DNA of 6,662 bases from Flavobacteriales bacterium (lineage in GTDB: Bacteria; Bacteroidota; Bacteroidia; Flavobacteriales_D; Sanyastnellaceae). The DNA lies in assembly GCA_027488055.1 (NCBI GenBank), contig JAIYCK010000352.1, positions 1 through 6,662 of the forward strand, read 5' to 3'. Under the pieces are notes generated by a model. That model did not search any database. It was not told the DNA's origin and was given only the letters and a program-made list of their open reading frames with translations. The position numbers were made by a program, and so were the translations under genes. Below, piece by piece: positions 1 to 6,024 of the stretch (positions are counted from its first letter, which is position 1; each line of letters opens with the position of its first letter).

Positions 1-1
1 A

Positions 2-775
2 TTTGCATTCAAAATCTCCTCTGCACCCTTTCATCTTTGGGCGCCTGATGTCTACCAAGGTTCACCGACCGTGTTCACAGCGTTCATGTCTACCGTGGTC
101 AAAGGAGCTGCATTTGCGGCTATGTACAAGCTGTTTGCTGTTTCTTTTGTAAACTTCACAGCGGCACATCAAAATGTATTTTTGGCCATGATTGTGCTTA
201 CTTTGATTTGGGCCAATGCCGTCGGTATGCGCCAAAACAACGTCAAACGTTTGCTAGCTTATTCAAGCATTTCGCATGCTGGGTTCATGCTCGCCTTCGT
301 GATGTTAGGCACTGCATCCGATCCAAAATGGCTTATTTATTATGTTTTAACTTACAGCATCGCAAGTCTCGTCGCTTTCGTAGTTGTGAACTATGTACAG
401 AGTTATCACTTGGGCGAAGAAGATTTTGAAGGCTTCAAAGGACTTGTAAAGAAGAGCCCCACCTTGGCTGTAGCTATGACCTTGTCGCTCTTGAGCATGG
501 CAGGTATTCCACCGCTGAGCGGATTCATGGGCAAATACATCATCATTGGAGAATGCATGTCCGCTGGAATGATCGGACTCTCAATCGTTATGATTTTGAC
601 CTCCGTAGTCGCTGTGTTTTATTACTTACGCATCATCATGGCCATGTTCACACCGCTGGAGAATGCAGGCCGCATTCTGCCAGAAAGATCACAATTAATC
701 CTAATTAGCGTGTGTTCTATATTATTAATTGCATTCTTCTTCGGGGCGAGTATCTTTGAGATTATTCTCTGGTAA
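2..775 (+). CDS. nuoN: NADH-quinone oxidoreductase subunit N (complex I), 3' part
   Basis: Membrane subunit of respiratory complex I, one of the three antiporter-like subunits that move protons while NADH is oxidised and quinone reduced. The frame is open from base 2 and ends at TAA 773-775, so 257 C-terminal residues are seen and the start lies outside the window. The GTG at 71 is internal: in-frame sequence upstream of it reads FKISSAPFHLWAPDVYQG, a hallmark of the family. Three lysines match those needed for proton transfer in E. coli NuoN: the FK-ISSAPFH lysine (11-13), the lysine in TVVKGAA (101-103) and the GKY lysine after the AGIPPLSGF loop (533-535). The RLLAYSSISHAGF signature is also present. 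Several hydrophobic helices follow, with a final membrane segment just before the stop. It is presumably the last nuo gene of its operon. Identification is firm. Confidence 0.97.
   Translation, partial: FAFKISSAPFHLWAPDVYQGSPTVFTAFMSTVVKGAAFAAMYKLFAVSFVNFTAAHQNVFLAMIVLTLIWANAVGMRQNNVKRLLAYSSISHAGFMLAFVMLGTASDPKWLIYYVLTYSIASLVAFVVVNYVQSYHLGEEDFEGFKGLVKKSPTLAVAMTLSLLSMAGIPPLSGFMGKYIIIGECMSAGMIGLSIVMILTSVVAVFYYLRIIMAMFTPLENAGRILPERSQLILISVCSILLIAFFFGASIFEIILW
729..758 (+). promoter_or_regulatory. Candidate Bacteroidota promoter inside the 3' end of nuoN
   Basis: TTG at 729-731, a 19-base spacer, then TATCTTTG at 751-758. This is an exact match to the Bacteroidota housekeeping pattern TTG-N17-23-TAnnTTTG. 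The -7 element ends 28 bases before the ATG at 787, so a transcript would start around 765 and carry a leader of about 20 bases. It could let the small lipoprotein gene be expressed apart from the nuo operon. The TAnnTTTG core alone would occur by chance a few times per strand in a window this size (one other exact match, at 177-184 inside nuoN, has no such context), so position and spacing carry most of the weight. Confidence 0.5.
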
Positions 776-786
776 TCACTTTACTT

Positions 787-1110
787 ATGAAAAATCTCAA
801 CTATGTTATTGCAGCATTGGGTTGTGTTTTTCTCCTTACATGGGGATGTAAAAAAGACAAGCCCACTTGTGATGGATCTGATCCCAATTATGATCAAAAC
901 ATCAAATCCATCATCAACACCAATTGCACAAGTTCCAATTGTCATCCCTCCTATTCGACCTACAACGGGATCGAGTCGATTCTTCGCAACGGTTCGTTTA
1001 AAAAGGAAGTATTGGAAAAACAAAGGATGCCAGAAGGCCGAACCTTATCTTCCTCCCAATTGAATAGCCTTCAGTGTTGGGTGGAGAATGGTTACAAGGA
1101 AGCTCCATGA
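787..1110 (+). CDS. Small lipoprotein with CX4CH haem-binding motif, putative monohaem cytochrome c-like protein
   Basis: This 107-residue protein has a hydrophobic signal (about residues 4-19) ending in TWGC, then charged residues (KKDK). Cys21 is therefore the likely lipidated residue, although Thr at -3 makes the lipobox imperfect. Cys47 and Cys52-His53 (CTSSNCH) form a CX4CH motif, a variant of the usual CXXCH haem c site. Met81-Pro82 followed by LSSSQLNSLQCWVENG resembles the C-terminal half of Bacteroidota and planctomycete cytochrome c-like domains, where this Met would be the distal haem ligand. Cys28 and Cys97 flank the domain and could form a disulfide. The haem site would face the periplasm or outer surface. 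It lies 11 bases after nuoN and may be co-transcribed with it or use the promoter candidate at 729-758. Haem attachment is inferred, and the partner is unknown. An alternative is a structural relative that lost haem. Confidence 0.8.
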   Translation: MKNLNYVIAALGCVFLLTWGCKKDKPTCDGSDPNYDQNIKSIINTNCTSSNCHPSYSTYNGIESILRNGSFKKEVLEKQRMPEGRTLSSSQLNSLQCWVENGYKEAP

Positions 1111-1121
1111 ACTGATACAAT

Positions 1122-1162
1122 AATCGTATTCGATTCAACAAGTGTAACTTATCGAAATAAGT
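1122..1162. promoter_or_regulatory. Two small inverted repeats in the 83-base gap before the T9SS-secreted protein
   Basis: AATCG-TATT-CGATT (1122-1135) and ACTTAT-CGAA-ATAAGT (1147-1162) are perfect short palindromes 11 bases apart. They can also pair with each other: TATTCGAT at 1127-1134 against ATCGAAATA at 1151-1159, with one bulged base. No T-tract follows, so this is a poor terminator. An operator or a leader hairpin is possible. No TAnnTTTG match lies in the gap, so the promoter of the next gene is not identified. The arms are short and AT-rich, so chance is a real possibility. Confidence 0.25.
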
Positions 1163-1193
1163 GGCGTAGAAAAGTGACCTAATATTCACACCT

Positions 1194-3242
1194 ATGCCTA
1201 AACTTTGCACCCTTCTTACGTGCTTGTTCACCATCCAAATGCTGAATGCACAGGACTTTCAATGGGCCAACTACACCACGAGCTCTGGTACAGTCCAAAT
1301 CAATTTTACTGATTTCTTACCCGATGGTAGTACCATCAATGCTGGTTATTTTTCGGGCACTGCTGACCTCGATCCAGGAATGGGCGAGCACCTAGCAACT
1401 TCTAGCGGCAATACGGATGCCTATATTCTTAAACTCGATGCAACGGGTGCCTTTGAATGGGCGCATATCATTGGTGGCGGAATGGGCTTCGAATCACTTG
1501 CTGGAGTACATGTAGATGAGACCTCTCAGATTGTATGTGTAGGACATTTCGAAGGCACCGCGCATGTGGCTGACAATGGTCTCCAAACCTCTCAAGGTTT
1601 TGAGGATATTTTCATTCTCCGTCTCAATCCTGCAGGTGAAACCATTTGGATGCAAATGCTGGGCAATGCATCTTCCAATGTGGCAACTGATTGTGCATTG
1701 GATCCTTCGGGCAACATTATTATTACAGGCTATTTTTCAGGCACCATGGATTTCGATCCCCTTGCCAATGCCGCCGAACTCACAAGCGCTGGTTCATGGG
1801 ATATCTTTGTGCTCAAACTATCTGCTGAAGGCACTTATCAATGGTGCACCAAAATTGGTAGCTCTGAGCTCGACCAACCATTCCAAGTATGCACTACTCC
1901 TGCAGGAGCCATTGCATTGACTTTCCGACTCAACGGCAACTCGATCTACAATGCTTCGCCTGCAAATATGCCAATGGCAGAATCTCAAGCATTATGCTTA
2001 ATGCAACTTACAAGCGAAGGCCAATACCAATGGCTCAATCAAATTCCAAATGCATACGCCAGTCAACTCCACGTAAAAGCATTGGAATCCGACCTCGAGG
2101 GCAACATTGTGCATGCTGGTGTATTTACCGGTTCGCGCGACTTTGACCCTTCCAACGAAACGCATGAAATGATATCGGTCACTGGATACTTTGACGGATA
2201 TGTATTAAAAACATCGCCAAGCGGAGAAATGCTTTGGGCCAAACAAATGGGTGGTTCCGAAGAAGACCTCATCCAAGCATTGACCATCGATCAAGAGAAT
2301 CACATTCATTTGACTGGATTTTTTATGAGCCAAACGATTGATATTGCGCCAGACACGGATATCACTCAAACACTTACGCGTATTGGTACACACGACTTCT
2401 TCTTGCTGGGATTAACCCCGGAAGGAACGTACGAAAATCACAATCATCTCTCAAGCACAGGGATGGTCAAAGGAATCGCTTTGAGCAACAATGGAATTGA
2501 TGAAATTTTGGTTTCCATTGCCTTCAATGGAACACTCAACTTACCTGTAGGTGGAGCTACCATGCAACTCTTTCAAGCCACCGGTTTTGGATCAGTAGTT
2601 TGCAACAAAACCTATTGCTTCCCCAACACGGGCGAAACAGATGTGCTCGCATGTGGCAGCTATACCTCGCCAAGCGGCAACTACATTTGGGATATGACGG
2701 GCGACTACCAGGATGTAGTTGTAAATCACAGTGGATGCGATTCGACTGTCACGATTCACTTAACTATTCAAGAAGTAGAAGCGGCTATCTTACAAGATGG
2801 AGAGGCGCTGATGGCTACTTACGACAATGCCTCCTATAAGTGGATTGATTGCGGTAATAACTTTGAATTCATTGACGGGGCAAACGACCAGTTTTTCACT
2901 CCGAGCGTCTCAGGAAGCTATGCAGTACAGGTGACTGTAAATGGCTGCAGCGAGATCTCTGAATGTATTGATTACACTGTTGCTCAGATCGGAGAGGCCA
3001 TTGCATTGGACAAATGGCATGTGTATCCCAACCCAAACAACGGGACATTTACGATCCCCAAAACAGCGATCCGTGAAGCCTATGAAATTAGAATTTTAGA
3101 CGCCTACGGTAAACTCATCCAACGTCAACGTGCCATTTCCAACTCCAACATCGAAGTGCAATTCGATGCACCTGCTGGAATCTACCACGTGCAACTCCTT
3201 GACAAAAACAATGTCCGCAGCACGCAAATCGTAAAATATTAA
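1194..3242 (+). CDS. T9SS-secreted protein with seven beta-propeller-type repeats, Ig-like domain and type A sorting domain
   Basis: This 682-residue exported protein has a signal peptide at residues 1-19 (hydrophobic LLTCLFTIQM, probable cleavage LNA|Q). Residues 21-476 hold seven units of about 65 residues, with consensus GxFxGTxDFDP then DxFVLKLxxxGxxxWxxxxGG, as in SBBP-type beta-propeller repeats. Residues about 470-525 form a Cys-containing module ending GCDSTVTIHLTI, common in Bacteroidota surface proteins. Residues about 528-596 look Ig-like (YKWIDCG ... TPSVSGSYAVQVTVNGCS). Residues 604-682 are a type A T9SS C-terminal domain with WHVYPNPNNGTF, an AGIYHVQL strand and a terminal IVKY. 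The protein should cross the inner membrane by Sec and the outer membrane by T9SS, then be released or anchored. No catalytic motif is visible, so an adhesive or binding role is only a guess. It appears monocistronic and ends before a strong terminator. The ATG is supported by the signal peptide. Confidence 0.93.
   Translation: MPKLCTLLTCLFTIQMLNAQDFQWANYTTSSGTVQINFTDFLPDGSTINAGYFSGTADLDPGMGEHLATSSGNTDAYILKLDATGAFEWAHIIGGGMGFESLAGVHVDETSQIVCVGHFEGTAHVADNGLQTSQGFEDIFILRLNPAGETIWMQMLGNASSNVATDCALDPSGNIIITGYFSGTMDFDPLANAAELTSAGSWDIFVLKLSAEGTYQWCTKIGSSELDQPFQVCTTPAGAIALTFRLNGNSIYNASPANMPMAESQALCLMQLTSEGQYQWLNQIPNAYASQLHVKALESDLEGNIVHAGVFTGSRDFDPSNETHEMISVTGYFDGYVLKTSPSGEMLWAKQMGGSEEDLIQALTIDQENHIHLTGFFMSQTIDIAPDTDITQTLTRIGTHDFFLLGLTPEGTYENHNHLSSTGMVKGIALSNNGIDEILVSIAFNGTLNLPVGGATMQLFQATGFGSVVCNKTYCFPNTGETDVLACGSYTSPSGNYIWDMTGDYQDVVVNHSGCDSTVTIHLTIQEVEAAILQDGEALMATYDNASYKWIDCGNNFEFIDGANDQFFTPSVSGSYAVQVTVNGCSEISECIDYTVAQIGEAIALDKWHVYPNPNNGTFTIPKTAIREAYEIRILDAYGKLIQRQRAISNSNIEVQFDAPAGIYHVQLLDKNNVRSTQIVKY
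1344..2621 (+). repeat. Seven protein-level repeats of about 65 residues (propeller blades)
   Basis: The units begin at residues 51, 117, 179, 244, 309, 375 and 442, a spacing of 62-67 residues. Best conserved are the G-Y/F-F-x-G opening, the D-x-F-V-L-K-L strand and the aromatic-x-W-A/C-x-x-x-G-G strand. Units 4 and 7 are the most diverged, and unit 7 stops after its middle strand. DNA identity between units is low, so these are old duplications and not a recent tandem array. Confidence 0.8.
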
Positions 3243-3265
3243 GAAATTCACTACTCCTCCAAAAG

Positions 3266-3296
3266 AAAACCGTTTCCAAAAGAAACGGTTTTTTTT
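3266..3296. terminator. Bidirectional intrinsic terminator between convergent genes
   Basis: A perfect 11-base stem (AAAACCGTTTC, 3266-3276, with GAAACGGTTTT, 3282-3292) closes a CAAAA loop. A run of eight T follows on the plus strand (3289-3296). On the minus strand the stem is followed by TTTTCTTTT, so it can also end lptD transcripts, whose stop codon is 37 bases away. The hairpin starts 23 bases after the stop of the T9SS-secreted protein. Confidence 0.92.
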
Positions 3297-3332
3297 ATGA
3301 TACAGTAGCTGCTTTGAGCGTTACAAATCATT

Positions 3333-5975
3333 CTAGTAATACAAATTACCAAAGTTGCCTCTGCGTTGGATCTTCACATCCTTGAGCATGGATGATTTAA
3401 TGTTCAGTTGTGCCACATAACTTTGTCGGATACCAAAAGGCACGTAGTTGATTGAAAATTCCCAGCAATGTAAATCGCAATGCAGACCGATCGTTGTGGT
3501 GGTAAAGTCGCGCAATCCAAAGGCCTTTGCATCCCAATCGGCCCAACGAATTTGCGTTAGGTCGTATCCACTTTGCACGCTTACGGCCCATACCTTCAAG
3601 AAAGTCAAGTCACCTCCAAAAGTGATCCCTTGGGATGTCTTGAGCGTATCCTTTTGCTGGGCGCGATCAAAGCGTTTCTCCAACCTCACATTGTAATTGA
3701 AATTGAAAGCCCAAGGCACTGAGAAATCGATCAAGTCCCTGCGATTCTGATCGATCACTTCCAATTCAGAAGGCGTTGGTCCTTCGTCTGCACGTTCGCC
3801 CTTGTTCTTGCGCTCGCTCTTGAGCCTGAATCCAACAGCTACATTGGTTCCTTCCATTCGCCATAAACCGCGGCGACTGTCCAAAAGCAATTGATTGATC
3901 TCGCGCCCCAGACTATCTCGGTCATACAAACTGTACGAACTACTATAATTCACTGTGATTTTTTGTGCAATCGTGGTGAAGGCGCTTAGTCCCACATTGC
4001 TCCAATGCAGCGAATCAGCGAGCATATTCCGACTGATTGACGTGCGCCAGCTTTCAATGATCTTGACCTTTTTAAACGTAGGTTTCGTTTGAGTAAGGTC
4101 TTTTATTTTGGCTTCGAGATTTTGCGTCACTCCAAAATTGACATTGAAAGCCTCAGTCGCGCTGGTAGGCCTATACTGCGCCGCATCAAAGGCTGTATAA
4201 CCCACAAAATTTCCTTGCGCATCAAAATAGTTGCTGGTATAGTTAGAGTATGGAGTGTAGCTCGTACCAATGTTTGTTTGGATGACATGACGCATCGCAC
4301 GGAATTTTTTGGCATTTGGAAAATTAAACGTTCCATATAATCTAAAATTATAATTGGCCTGAACATTCCAATTGAAGGCAGGTAAGAATCCACTCACTGT
4401 ATCCAATTCAATTCCACTTAAGTCCGCCAACGGACGTTGCTCCAGATATTTGAACGCACCCGTTAGATCACCATTGGCCGTGATGCTGGCGGTTCCATAC
4501 TTTTTGAATGGCAGCGACATGGTGAGTGCGGAGTTGAGTCGCACGCCGTTGCGCGACAATCGCTGCAAAGTATCCAGGGCATCGAAACGAAATAGTGACG
4601 CTTGTTCTGTGATCGTGTTTGCAAAATCAGCCCCGGCATTGATACCTACTAAATCCAAAATGCGTTTGGCAGGATGCGTCGCAGAGACAAATCGTCCCAA
4701 TGTAATACGCGACATATTGAGCGCCACGGTGGGCAAATTCACTTGAACTGTTTGGCTTTGGGTGTTTTGGGTATGACCAGCCGTCACGCCCATATTAAAA
4801 GGCGAACCTGGCCAAGATTTACCATAGTTAATGCTCGACGTAAAAGTAGAATTGATGAAGTCGTCCTGCGCGGTGTTCAAGTTATTTCGGAAATAACTGG
4901 TACTTCCCATATTCACATTGGCTGAAAAAGTAGTATTCGGTTTGGCTTTGGGGTCCTGGGTATGTCTCCATTGGACATTGAACGTTTTTCGCTCTGAAAA
5001 AGAATTGGGCAGCTCAGGCAGTCCGTCCTTTAGCACATTTTGCGACAATTGAAAAGATCCAGTATACTTATAAATCCGTTTGTAATTGGTCTGATTGGAC
5101 ATGCTCCAGCTGCCTCTGGTATAAACATCGAATAAAAACTTGGTATCGGCATATTTACCCAACGGAATAAAGTAGCCCAAATTCTGCAGAAAATAGCCCC
5201 GTTGATCACCATTGCCATAACCAGGAATCAAAATACCATGCGTACTCTCCTTCTTATTGGGAAAGAAGCCAAAAGGCAGACCTATTTTCGGTACATGGAC
5301 AGTCTTCTTGATCACAAATGCCCCTAATTGGAGCAGGCCCGGCCATTTGCGAGTGTCAGGTTTTCGAAAAGACGGGTAGATCGGACCAGATACAATTTTC
5401 TCATTGGGTATGACCATGGCCCTTTTGAGATTAAAGTAATAATGCGGATTGGGGTGGGCACAGGTAGTAAACTTACCTTGTCCAATGGAAACCCAATTGT
5501 TTTCAGCCTTTTTGCTGATTGTGCTGTGTAAAAAAGCCTCCCCTTCTTGCGTGATGACACCGTAGGTGATACCTTTTTTATTTTTAAAATTATAGGCCAA
5601 CGAATCTTCATCAAAACCATTGTCACCCTCTTGAAAATGGGCCTTTTCGATGATTCTTCCCAACGCGTCGCGCTTACCTCTTGCTTTGGCCGTTTGCTCT
5701 TCAAACAAATATTCGATAAAGTCTGCCTTTACGACCAAATTACCATACGTTACTTCCGCATTTCCGTATAAAAGAACCCTGTTATTAACCAAGTCCAGCA
5801 CCGTGCTATCCTTGGCATTGTAGAATACCTGTTCGTCCAAACCTGCATCGTCCACAATAGTTAGGGTATCGGCATCGTTATTGGAGAGGGTATCAAGTGA
5901 CGTTTGGGCGCACAAAGACGAGCTTATTATCAACAAACTCGCCGTGAAAAATGCTACAATCCGTTGGCTTATCAC
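3333..5975 (-). CDS. lptD: LPS-assembly outer-membrane protein LptD (Bacteroidota type)
   Basis: Outer-membrane translocon subunit that receives LPS from the periplasmic Lpt bridge and inserts it in the outer leaflet. Its 880 residues start with a signal peptide (1-23, probable cleavage LCA|Q). An OstA/LptA-like beta-jellyroll domain follows at about 50-185, with VLLYGNAEVTYGNLVVKADFI and the conserved TTCAHPNPHYYF segment. After it come the LPFGFFPN and STHGILIPGYG motifs and a long beta-barrel of alternating strands to the end, with HCWEFSINYVPFG near the C-terminus and a terminal Tyr-Tyr typical of outer-membrane barrels. Mature cysteines are only Cys172, Cys833 and Cys837. The start is GTG (5973-5975): an in-frame stop lies 24 bases upstream, and the first in-frame Met codon is residue 187. 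A charged stretch at 719-747 is probably an extracellular loop. It is divergent from the amidase and convergent with the T9SS protein. Identification is firm. Confidence 0.93.
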   Translation of the reverse strand: MISQRIVAFFTASLLIISSSLCAQTSLDTLSNNDADTLTIVDDAGLDEQVFYNAKDSTVLDLVNNRVLLYGNAEVTYGNLVVKADFIEYLFEEQTAKARGKRDALGRIIEKAHFQEGDNGFDEDSLAYNFKNKKGITYGVITQEGEAFLHSTISKKAENNWVSIGQGKFTTCAHPNPHYYFNLKRAMVIPNEKIVSGPIYPSFRKPDTRKWPGLLQLGAFVIKKTVHVPKIGLPFGFFPNKKESTHGILIPGYGNGDQRGYFLQNLGYFIPLGKYADTKFLFDVYTRGSWSMSNQTNYKRIYKYTGSFQLSQNVLKDGLPELPNSFSERKTFNVQWRHTQDPKAKPNTTFSANVNMGSTSYFRNNLNTAQDDFINSTFTSSINYGKSWPGSPFNMGVTAGHTQNTQSQTVQVNLPTVALNMSRITLGRFVSATHPAKRILDLVGINAGADFANTITEQASLFRFDALDTLQRLSRNGVRLNSALTMSLPFKKYGTASITANGDLTGAFKYLEQRPLADLSGIELDTVSGFLPAFNWNVQANYNFRLYGTFNFPNAKKFRAMRHVIQTNIGTSYTPYSNYTSNYFDAQGNFVGYTAFDAAQYRPTSATEAFNVNFGVTQNLEAKIKDLTQTKPTFKKVKIIESWRTSISRNMLADSLHWSNVGLSAFTTIAQKITVNYSSSYSLYDRDSLGREINQLLLDSRRGLWRMEGTNVAVGFRLKSERKNKGERADEGPTPSELEVIDQNRRDLIDFSVPWAFNFNYNVRLEKRFDRAQQKDTLKTSQGITFGGDLTFLKVWAVSVQSGYDLTQIRWADWDAKAFGLRDFTTTTIGLHCDLHCWEFSINYVPFGIRQSYVAQLNIKSSMLKDVKIQRRGNFGNLYY

Positions 5976-5996
5976 TCTTAGATAAAAATACTTTTG
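5964..5996 (+). promoter_or_regulatory. Candidate promoter for the amidase gene
   Basis: TACTTTTG at 5989-5996 matches TAnnTTTG exactly, with TTG at 5964-5966 after a 22-base spacer, within the range described for Bacteroidota. Transcription would start near 6003, about 20 bases before the ATG at 6024. The TTG lies inside the first codons of lptD, so the promoter overlaps that gene's start. Confidence 0.5.
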
Positions 5997-6016
5997 TTAA
6001 TGAAGCACATCGGCCA

Positions 6017-6024
6017 CAAAACTA
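6017..6024 (-). promoter_or_regulatory. Candidate -7 element for lptD
   Basis: On the minus strand 6024 to 6017 reads TAGTTTTG, an exact TAnnTTTG match, placed so that transcription would start near 6010 with a leader of about 35 bases before the GTG of lptD. No TTG is found at the usual distance upstream, so the call is weaker than its plus-strand counterpart. It overlaps the first base of the amidase start codon. Confidence 0.35.

Noticed and set aside
71..73. GTG as the start of a 234-residue protein
   Set aside because: The same frame continues upstream to the window edge with clear NuoN sequence, so this is an internal valine codon.
177..184. TATTTTTG, an exact TAnnTTTG match inside nuoN
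   Set aside because: It is far from any gene start. Such matches are expected by chance a few times per strand in a window of this size.
781..1023. Minus-strand open frame of 80 codons opposite the small lipoprotein
   Set aside because: It has no recognisable family, and it is antisense to a gene with a convincing signal sequence and haem motif.
1344..2621. Recent tandem DNA duplication or mobile repeat array
   Set aside because: Repetition is visible only at protein level. The units differ widely in DNA sequence, so they are ancient blade duplications.
4372..4746. Plus-strand open frame of 124 codons inside lptD
   Set aside because: Antisense to the LptD barrel region, with composition typical of a shadow frame and no domain or signal.
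5324..5704. Minus-strand open frame of 126 codons in another frame of lptD
   Set aside because: It overlaps the conserved OstA domain frame. Its Lys/Arg-rich product has no recognisable features.
5904..5912. Cys22 of LptD as a lipoprotein attachment site
   Set aside because: The residue before it is Leu, which does not fit a lipobox. LCA|Q reads better as a signal peptidase I site, and LptD is a barrel protein.
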